From Clostridiales bacterium (lineage in GTDB: Bacteria; Bacillota; Clostridia; Saccharofermentanales; Saccharofermentanaceae), in contig JAGAFH010000050.1 of NCBI GenBank assembly GCA_017612755.1, positions 1-12,125 of the forward strand: a DNA stretch of 12,125 bases, read 5' to 3'. Made by a program: the position numbers and the translations under genes. Shown piece by piece: positions 6,981-12,125 of the stretch (positions are counted from its first letter, which is position 1; every line of letters begins with the position of its first letter). The notes under the pieces were generated by a model. The model was not told the DNA's origin. It saw only the letters and a list, made by a program, of their open reading frames with translations, and did not search any database.

Positions 6981-8223
6981 TCTTCTCTTCGCTTACAGGT
7001 TTGTGCTCTTCATGGTGAACGTGATCATCCTTTACGTTTCCGTAAAGAGTTTTGCCGTCACCGTCAACAGCCCCATCAGGCACAAGTGGGTCATCGTACT
7101 GCCCCTTCTGTCCTTTGTGTACTGCGGAGCCATGATCGAGACCCTGGCCGATATCGAACTGAAGACGGACAGTGTTGTTTTCGCTTTCCTGATGAAGGCC
7201 CCCGCAGTGATCCTGGGGACTTTTGATTTCCTGCTCCTGTTCCTTCTCATCGGGTTCTATGTGGTGATCAACGAAGTGAAGACCAGGTATGTGGGTCCCC
7301 TGTCGGTAAAGGACGGTATCGACCAGATCGGAGCGGGCCTGTGCTACTTCTGGGACAACGGCATCGTGAAGCTGGCCAACACCAGGATCAACGAGATCTC
7401 CAGGGCCATGACGGGGACTGATATCTATGATGCCAGGGAGTTCATGTCGAAGATAAACGAGCACGGCAGCAAGTACACCATGCCCGACGGGAAAGTCTAT
7501 GAATTTGATACCAGAAGGCTCATCATCGACAAGGTGGAGATCAATGAGCTGGTGGCTACGGAAGTAACGGAGGAGGAGAACCTTCTGAAGGAACTGATGA
7601 ATAAGGAGAACGAGCTCACCGCCTTTAACGAGAGACTTAAGTCCTACGGCGCCTCGGTAGATGAGATCACGGTCCAGAGGGAGATACTTAACACCAAGCT
7701 CAAGATCCATGACGACATGGGCCAGACCCTTCTTAAGACGAAGCATTTTATCGAGTCGGGAAGCGAGGATCCGGAGGAAAAGGCAGAGCTTATAGACACT
7801 TGGAAAAAGGCCCTGAGCCTTAAGGGCGAGACATCTGTTCCCGGCTCCAACGAAGGCGTCCTGGATGATATGTATGAGGCGGCGGACGCCATCGGCATAA
7901 AGATGCATGTTGAAGGGGAACTTCCCAAAAACAACAGGGAGCAGGTCAGGATCTTAGTCCAGGGAATAAGGGAATGTCTGACAAATGCGTATAAATATGG
8001 CGAAGCTAAGAATATTTATATTAAGATAGACGCGAAAGTGGAATATACTTATATAGAATATACGAATGACGGGACCCCGCCCAAAGAGAAGATCAGGGAA
8101 GGCGGAGGGCTGTCGGGACTTCGAAAAGTAGTGGAAGGGTACGGCGGAAAGATGGCTGTAGTATCAGAGCCTCAGTTTGCCGTCAGATTATTATTACCGG
8201 AACGGAGGAAGAGACGTGGATAA
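6964..8223 (+). CDS. Membrane sensor histidine kinase (PAS-like domain, H box HDDMGQ, HATPase)
   Basis: The 419-residue kinase has three hydrophobic segments (about 9-33, 42-58 and 80-103), a PAS-like domain (about 112-200: GIDQIGAGLCYFWDNGIVKLANTRINEIS), a coiled coil (about 203-245), the phospho-acceptor helix LKIHDDMGQTLL with His249, and a HATPase_c domain. The ATP site shows the N box RECLTNAYKYG (Glu337, Asn341), the G1 motif NDGTPP (Asp369, Gly370) and the glycine-rich G2 motif EGGGLSGL (379-386). It should autophosphorylate on His249 and pass phosphate to the regulator encoded next. The gene starts at ATG 6964 inside the preceding gene, with AGGGAGAGGAG at 6946-6956 as ribosome site, and overlaps the regulator by 8 nt. 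Codon use becomes AT-rich and TTA-containing towards the 3' end (about 7978-8200). Confidence 0.9.
   Translation: MTGLCDLLFAYRFVLFMVNVIILYVSVKSFAVTVNSPIRHKWVIVLPLLSFVYCGAMIETLADIELKTDSVVFAFLMKAPAVILGTFDFLLLFLLIGFYVVINEVKTRYVGPLSVKDGIDQIGAGLCYFWDNGIVKLANTRINEISRAMTGTDIYDAREFMSKINEHGSKYTMPDGKVYEFDTRRLIIDKVEINELVATEVTEEENLLKELMNKENELTAFNERLKSYGASVDEITVQREILNTKLKIHDDMGQTLLKTKHFIESGSEDPEEKAELIDTWKKALSLKGETSVPGSNEGVLDDMYEAADAIGIKMHVEGELPKNNREQVRILVQGIRECLTNAYKYGEAKNIYIKIDAKVEYTYIEYTNDGTPPKEKIREGGGLSGLRKVVEGYGGKMAVVSEPQFAVRLLLPERRKRRG
8204..8208 (+). promoter_or_regulatory. Ribosome binding site that selects the GTG start of the response regulator
   Basis: GGAGG with a 7-nt spacer precedes GTG 8216. 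The longer frame from TTG 8177 has no site of its own and would add 13 residues before the normal receiver start (KKKVLIVEDQ). Confidence 0.75.
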
Positions 8224-8839
8224 GAAAAAAGTACTCATTGTTGAAGACCAGGTACTGGTCAGGAAATTCATCGAGAATGCCCTTGCCGACAGCGACAGGT
8301 ATGAAGCATCTTTTTCCATCAAGAATGCGGATCTGGCGGATGTCTACTGCCAGAAGAACGAGATCGATCTTATCCTGATGGACGTCTATACCGACCTGGG
8401 AGCTTCAGGCCTTGAGGCAGCTGCCAGGATCAAGAAGCAGTATCCGGAGATCAAGATCATCGTCATCACATCCCTTCCTGAGTTCTCCTTCATCAAGAGG
8501 GCAAGAGAGATCGGAGTTGAGAGCTTTATGTACAAGGAAGATGAGGCCAATTCCCTTATCTCCATCATGGACAGGACCATGGCAGGTGAGTCCGTTTATC
8601 CCGACAAGACCCCGGAAGTAAAGATCGGTCTTGCCAGCTCTTACGACTTCTCCGAAAGGGAACTGGAAGTTCTGAGGGAACTCACTTCCGGAAATACAAA
8701 TGAGGAGATCGCAGCCAAGCTCTGTATCTCCACTGCAACGGTCAAGACCCACATCGCAAATCTCATGGACAAGACCGGCTTTAAGAGCAGGACGGAACTT
8801 GCCATAAAAGCAAGGGAATTGGGGCTTGTAATACTGTAA
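8216..8839 (+). CDS. NarL/LuxR-type response regulator
   Basis: From GTG 8216 the product is 207 residues, the usual length for this class. The receiver domain (about 3-120) has the acidic pair Glu10-Asp11, the phospho-acceptor Asp56 (LILMDVY), Thr85 and Lys107, so all key residues are present. The C-terminal LuxR-type helix-turn-helix (about 144-198) reads FSERELEVLRELTSGNTNEEIA, then STATVKTHIANLMDKTGF. It should bind DNA when phosphorylated by the kinase encoded just upstream, with which it overlaps by 8 nt. The target promoters are unknown; the shared upstream elements at 1486, 3438 and 8853 are candidates to test. It is the last gene of the operon. No clear terminator follows, so transcription could continue into the GGDEF fusion gene 60 bp away. 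Confidence 0.94.
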   Translation: MDKKKVLIVEDQVLVRKFIENALADSDRYEASFSIKNADLADVYCQKNEIDLILMDVYTDLGASGLEAAARIKKQYPEIKIIVITSLPEFSFIKRAREIGVESFMYKEDEANSLISIMDRTMAGESVYPDKTPEVKIGLASSYDFSERELEVLRELTSGNTNEEIAAKLCISTATVKTHIANLMDKTGFKSRTELAIKARELGLVIL

Positions 8840-8852
8840 TCCCGACTTCTGA

Positions 8853-8864
8853 TGTGATAAAATC
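8853..8864 (+). promoter_or_regulatory. Extended -10 promoter element of the GH16-LacI-GGDEF gene
   Basis: TGTGATAAAATC is identical to the 12-mer at 3438-3449 and lies 34 nt before the ATG at 8899. The TG directly before ATAAAAT is an extended -10 arrangement; no convincing -35 is seen at 16-18 bp spacing. Ribosome site GGGAG (8886-8890) follows, 8 nt before the start codon. Confidence 0.55.
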
Positions 8865-8898
8865 CCATTAGAGGCTTTAGAGAGCGGGAGTTTATCAG

Positions 8899-11547
8899 AT
8901 GGATAATAATATCATTCCGGAAAGTTATCATCTGATCTGGTCAGATGAGTTTACCGGGGACAGCCCCCATGTCCGGAACTGGAACTATGAGATTCAAAAA
9001 CCCGGCAGGATCAACGGCGAGCTTCAGGAGTATATCGCCAGCGACAAGTATGTCTGCGTAAAAAACGGCGAACTCATCATCCGCCCCGAGAAGACGGAAG
9101 GCCCGGACGGGAAGGTCTCATACTACTCAGGGCGCGTAAACACTTTTTCAAAACATGACGTAAAATACGGCCGGATCGAGGCTATGATCAAGGTGCCCAA
9201 GGGCAAAGGCCTCCTTCCCGGTTTTCAGATGCTCCCGAAAGACGACAGATACGGAAGATGGCCCGAAAGCGGATGCATCAATGTAATGGAGATCAGGGGA
9301 GACCGGACCGATACGGTCAGGGCCTCTGTGGAATACGGACTTCCCTTCCGGGAAGATGCGGGATCCTATGTGATCCCTGACGGGACAGAATTCTCGGATG
9401 GATATCATATCTTCACCTGTGAATGGGAGCCGGGAAAGATCAGCTTCTTCGTAGACGGTAAGCTCTATCACACTGTTGATAACTGGTTCAGCACTGACAT
9501 CGCCGGCAAGAAGAGAGCATATCCCACGCCTTTTGATATGCCCTTCTATCTTGTGTTCTACGTGGCCGTCGGAGGCACCAAGGCGAGAGAGCCCGATGAG
9601 GATCTGGTCCTTAACGAAGACACCGCCATGCATGTTAAATATGTAAGGGTCTACCGGAAGGATAATTACGAAGAGATCAGGAAAAGGCAGGTCAGGATCA
9701 GGAAGACTATCGCCATCTGCGGTGTCTGGGAAGATGCAGACAACCTGAACCTCTTCTTAAGGTCCATGCTGGACAGCGGGATCTCGGATAATTATCTTCT
9801 GGAATGTTTCACCTTCGGTATCGCCAACGAGAATCCGGAGGAGGTGGCTACGGAACTGGAGTTTGCCGACTTTGTGGGCAATATGGACCATGCGGCCATC
9901 ATCCTTTTCGGAGAGATGCTGAAGACCCAGGCCCTTATCGACAGGCTCAAATCCTACGGACTGAAAAAGAAGATCCCCGTCTTCATGTTCGAGCGGTATG
10001 AGGAGGGGTGCATCAACGCGGTCATGGATTATAAGAGCGGGTTCCGGGAGATGGTGGAACACGTGGTGAAGAAACACGGTATAAGGGACGTGGACATGTT
10101 CGCGGGATTCCGCGGCAACGCTTTTTCGGAAGAGCGTATCGACGTCTATAAGCAGGTCCTTGAAGAGAACGGTATCCCCTTTGAAGAGTGGAGGATCCAT
10201 TACGGGGATTTCTGGGATGCCCAGGCCTTCCAGGTCCTTTCGGGTCTCATCAGTTCCGGCTACAAGCTCCCCAAGGCTTTTATCTGCGCCAACGACTCCA
10301 TGGCTATCGGTGTCTGTGACTGTCTTAAGCAGTACGGATACAAGGTCCCGGACGACATAATCGTCACCGGTTTTGACGGAGTCTGGCAGGGTGAGTGCCA
10401 CAATCCGTCCATATGTACATGTAAGCCGGACATCCCCATGGTCACCAGCCTTATAGGCGAAAAGATAAGGAAGTGGGACGAGTCCATGGCCGGGGAGACG
10501 GATTCCATCGGATTTGATTTCGAGCTGGTGCCTAACCATTCCTGCGGATGCCTCCGGGCGGAAGACAAGGACTGGAGCGAAGCGGTGGTCTCTTTGGTAT
10601 CCAACAACCAGGATTACTTCAGGCATGTTCTTGAGATGGGAAGGTTTATCTCCAGGACCATCGGCATGAGCGACGTGGACGAAGGCGCAAAGGATCTGGA
10701 AAAATATCTGTGGCTGTGGAAATGGCAGTACTACTTCATCGGCATCAACGAACCGGATGAAACGGTCCGGGCCATCTTCCACGGAAGAAACGGTGAATAT
10801 AAATACCGGGAGACTTACAGAAATGTCAGAAACGGCATCCCGGATATAAAGAGCATCAGCGCTGAGGACAGTGATATAAATATCCTTCTGTTCAAGCAGA
10901 TCAGGGAACCCTCAAGAAGCCTTGGATATATAGTGGAAGGATTCCAGTATATGACTCTCCGGTTTGAGCAGAGATTTGAGGAGTTCTCCATCTTCGTTTC
11001 CGCCATGGTCAATGCGGTCCTTAACAACCGCCAGCTCATGAAGGCCAACGAACAGATCGAGAATCTGTCCGAGACCGACTATCTGACGGGGATCTATAAC
11101 AGGAGAGGATTCTTTAAGAAGATCGAGTCCGCCCTGGCCGACATCAAGAACAAGGGCAGGAATCTTACCATGGTCTCTCTTGATATGGACGGCCTTAAGA
11201 CCATCAACGACAACTACGGCCACTACGAAGGCGATATCGCCATAACCACCCTGGCCCACGCCATAAAAGCGGCTATCGGGGAGGACGGCATCTGCGCCAG
11301 ATACGGCGGAGACGAGTTCGCCTTTGCCATCCTCAGGGACGAGAGCGCTGAGGATGAGATCGAGACCATCAGGAAAGATATCGAGCAGATGACAGATCAG
11401 GATGAGGCCACCAGGGATAAGCCCTATAAGATCCGCATCAGTATCGGCGCATCATCCGGGACCATCAACAGAAGGCTGGACATCGAGGCCATGATCAGGG
11501 AAGCCGACGAGAAGATGTATGAGGACAAGCAGCAGCGAAGGATCTGA
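8899..11547 (+). CDS. Fusion protein: inactive-looking GH16 beta-glucanase domain, LacI-type sugar-binding domain, GGDEF diguanylate cyclase
   Basis: This 882-residue protein has no signal peptide or TM segment, so it should be cytoplasmic. Residues 10-258 have the GH16 laminarinase fold signature (LIWSDEFTG, NGELQEYIAS, YGRIEAMIKVP, FYLVFYVAVGG). The catalytic ExDxxE is CxNxxE here (Cys126, Asn128, Glu131), so the nucleophile is lost and the domain probably only binds glucan. Residues about 269-553 resemble the effector domain of LacI/GalR regulators (AFICANDSMAIGVCDCL...GYKVPDDIIVTGFDG) without any HTH. Residues 554-724 are a helical, perhaps GAF-like linker. The GGDEF domain (725-882) has DMDGLKTINDNYGH and an intact GGDEF at 803-807, so it should make cyclic di-GMP from two GTP. 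The I-site RxxD is GEDG (794-797), so product inhibition at that site is unlikely. LacI-GGDEF fusions occur in Clostridia; I do not know a described GH16-containing form. The next gene follows after 5 nt. Confidence 0.9.
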   Translation: MDNNIIPESYHLIWSDEFTGDSPHVRNWNYEIQKPGRINGELQEYIASDKYVCVKNGELIIRPEKTEGPDGKVSYYSGRVNTFSKHDVKYGRIEAMIKVPKGKGLLPGFQMLPKDDRYGRWPESGCINVMEIRGDRTDTVRASVEYGLPFREDAGSYVIPDGTEFSDGYHIFTCEWEPGKISFFVDGKLYHTVDNWFSTDIAGKKRAYPTPFDMPFYLVFYVAVGGTKAREPDEDLVLNEDTAMHVKYVRVYRKDNYEEIRKRQVRIRKTIAICGVWEDADNLNLFLRSMLDSGISDNYLLECFTFGIANENPEEVATELEFADFVGNMDHAAIILFGEMLKTQALIDRLKSYGLKKKIPVFMFERYEEGCINAVMDYKSGFREMVEHVVKKHGIRDVDMFAGFRGNAFSEERIDVYKQVLEENGIPFEEWRIHYGDFWDAQAFQVLSGLISSGYKLPKAFICANDSMAIGVCDCLKQYGYKVPDDIIVTGFDGVWQGECHNPSICTCKPDIPMVTSLIGEKIRKWDESMAGETDSIGFDFELVPNHSCGCLRAEDKDWSEAVVSLVSNNQDYFRHVLEMGRFISRTIGMSDVDEGAKDLEKYLWLWKWQYYFIGINEPDETVRAIFHGRNGEYKYRETYRNVRNGIPDIKSISAEDSDINILLFKQIREPSRSLGYIVEGFQYMTLRFEQRFEEFSIFVSAMVNAVLNNRQLMKANEQIENLSETDYLTGIYNRRGFFKKIESALADIKNKGRNLTMVSLDMDGLKTINDNYGHYEGDIAITTLAHAIKAAIGEDGICARYGGDEFAFAILRDESAEDEIETIRKDIEQMTDQDEATRDKPYKIRISIGASSGTINRRLDIEAMIREADEKMYEDKQQRRI
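9274..9291 (+). other. Degenerate GH16 catalytic signature (CxNxxE) within the fusion gene
   Basis: Codons TGC, AAT and GAG encode Cys126, Asn128 and Glu131 in WPESGCINVMEIRG. In active bacterial GH16 enzymes this site reads E-x-D-x-x-E: nucleophile, helper Asp and acid/base. Two of the three are replaced while the framework (WP.SG..I.VME) is kept. Confidence 0.8.
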
Positions 11548-11552
11548 CGTAA

Positions 11553-12125
11553 ATGAAAAAGACTATCCTTCTTATCCTGACTGCTGCCTTCTGCCTCTCG
11601 TCCTGCGTCTCCTACGACAAGACCTGGGAGACTGCGCCCACCACCACCAGGGAACCCATACCTGAACTGGATCTTCCGGAAGATCCCCAGTCGGATCCTT
11701 TTGCGGAAGGTCTTATAGATGCTTTCTATTCAGGACTTCTGGGAAGATCCCCGCTGCAGGAGGAGATGGACATAACTGCCCTTCAGCTTTCCACCGGAAC
11801 CATCACTCCGAAAGACATAGTCAGGGACATCCTGGCAACGGAAGAATTCCAGGCTATTATCCTGAGTAACCAGGGATACGTAGACCGGATCTTCGGGAGC
11901 CTTCTGGGAACAGAGGCAAGTGAGGCGGCAGAGGATTACTGGGTTCGTATGCTGGAGGAAGGGACCACCAGGGATGAGATGGCAGAAGCTGTCATGGACT
12001 ATCCCGAGTTTAATGAATTCTGCGAAGCCTTCGGCTATGAGGCGGGATCTGAAGACGAAGAGGAAGGATATGTTGAGATCACCCCGGATGAGGTCCCGGA
12101 TATCGTGGATCAGACCAGGGACATC
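11553..12125 (+). CDS. DUF4214-like lipoprotein, N-terminal part (3' end outside window)
   Basis: An open frame starts at ATG 11553, 5 nt after the GGDEF gene, and continues for 191 codons to the window end without a stop. GAAGGA at 11537-11542 can serve as ribosome site. The N-terminus is a short lipoprotein signal peptide (MKKTILLILTAAFCLSSC, Cys18), followed by a Thr/Pro/Glu-rich linker. Two repeats of the DUF4214 type follow: about residues 58-107 (GLIDAFYSGLLGRSP...IVRDILATEEF) and about 113-165 (YVDRIFGSLLGTEASEAAEDYW...AEAVMDYPEFNEFC, then FGYEAG). After that comes an acidic stretch. DUF4214 modules occur in surface proteins of many bacteria and have no firmly established activity. The tight coupling to a diguanylate cyclase suggests that a cyclic di-GMP-related surface or matrix function is shared (inference). 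The lipobox is less canonical than LTGC. Confidence 0.8.
   Translation, partial: MKKTILLILTAAFCLSSCVSYDKTWETAPTTTREPIPELDLPEDPQSDPFAEGLIDAFYSGLLGRSPLQEEMDITALQLSTGTITPKDIVRDILATEEFQAIILSNQGYVDRIFGSLLGTEASEAAEDYWVRMLEEGTTRDEMAEAVMDYPEFNEFCEAFGYEAGSEDEEEGYVEITPDEVPDIVDQTRDI

Noticed and set aside
6973..7908. Long minus-strand open frame (311 codons) opposite the histidine kinase gene
   Set aside because: It is the antisense shadow of a clearly coding gene with intact kinase motifs; its product is His/Asp/Val-rich with no recognisable domain and no ribosome site.
8177..8215. Longer N-terminus for the response regulator from TTG 8177
   Set aside because: No ribosome site, atypical residues before the receiver domain, and a strong GGAGG stands 7 nt before GTG 8216.
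9757..10782. Long minus-strand open frame (341 codons) opposite the LacI-type domain
   Set aside because: It mirrors the reading frame of the fusion gene; composition is typical of an antisense shadow and no domain or start signal is visible.
1..12125. CRISPR array, tRNA or rRNA gene, insertion sequence, phage or toxin-antitoxin module
   Set aside because: No regularly spaced direct repeats, no tRNA-like cloverleaf in the short intergenic gaps, and no transposase, integrase or toxin-like reading frame was seen.

Overview
The window looks like chromosomal DNA of a Clostridia-type Firmicute, most likely a Lachnospiraceae gut or rumen species. The evidence is moderate G+C, strong AGGAGG-type ribosome sites, lipoproteins with LTGC lipoboxes, a LacI-type receptor fused to GGDEF, a kinase of the LKIHDDMG type and a DUF4214-like lipoprotein. 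The taxon is inferred from family style only. No tRNA, rRNA, CRISPR array, transposase or phage gene was seen.

Layout. (1) 1-670: the 3' end of a GH3 beta-glucosidase-type gene, followed by three closely spaced inverted repeats (669-776). (2) 773-1423, minus strand: a two-TM membrane protein of unknown function, convergent with the GH3 gene. Its promoter lies back to back with that of the next gene. (3) 1530-3422: a large Tyr/Asp-rich lipoprotein ending in two tandem Ig-like repeats. (4) 3479-8839: an apparent operon of five genes with gaps of 20 and 2 nt and overlaps of 17 and 8 nt. It encodes a small two-TM protein, a second lipoprotein paralogous to the first, a 7TM sensor with a kinase-like but degenerate C-terminus, a membrane sensor histidine kinase with intact H, N and G motifs, and a NarL/LuxR-type response regulator. 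(5) 8899-12125: a pair beginning with an 882-residue cytoplasmic fusion of a GH16 beta-glucanase fold, a LacI-type sugar-binding domain, a helical/GAF-like linker and an intact GGDEF diguanylate cyclase. It is followed after 5 nt by a DUF4214-like lipoprotein that runs off the window.

Working model (inference). The region looks like a signalling island for the cell surface and glycan state. The lipoprotein, 7TM protein, kinase and regulator would form one signalling chain. The fusion protein would convert intracellular glucan or oligosaccharide binding into cyclic di-GMP. Its GH16 domain has the ExDxxE catalytic signature changed to CxNxxE, so it probably binds sugar rather than cutting it. 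Three transcription units (lipoprotein 1, the operon and the fusion gene) share an almost identical extended -10 element, TGTGRTARAATC, placed 30-35 nt before each start codon, which suggests similar promoter control.
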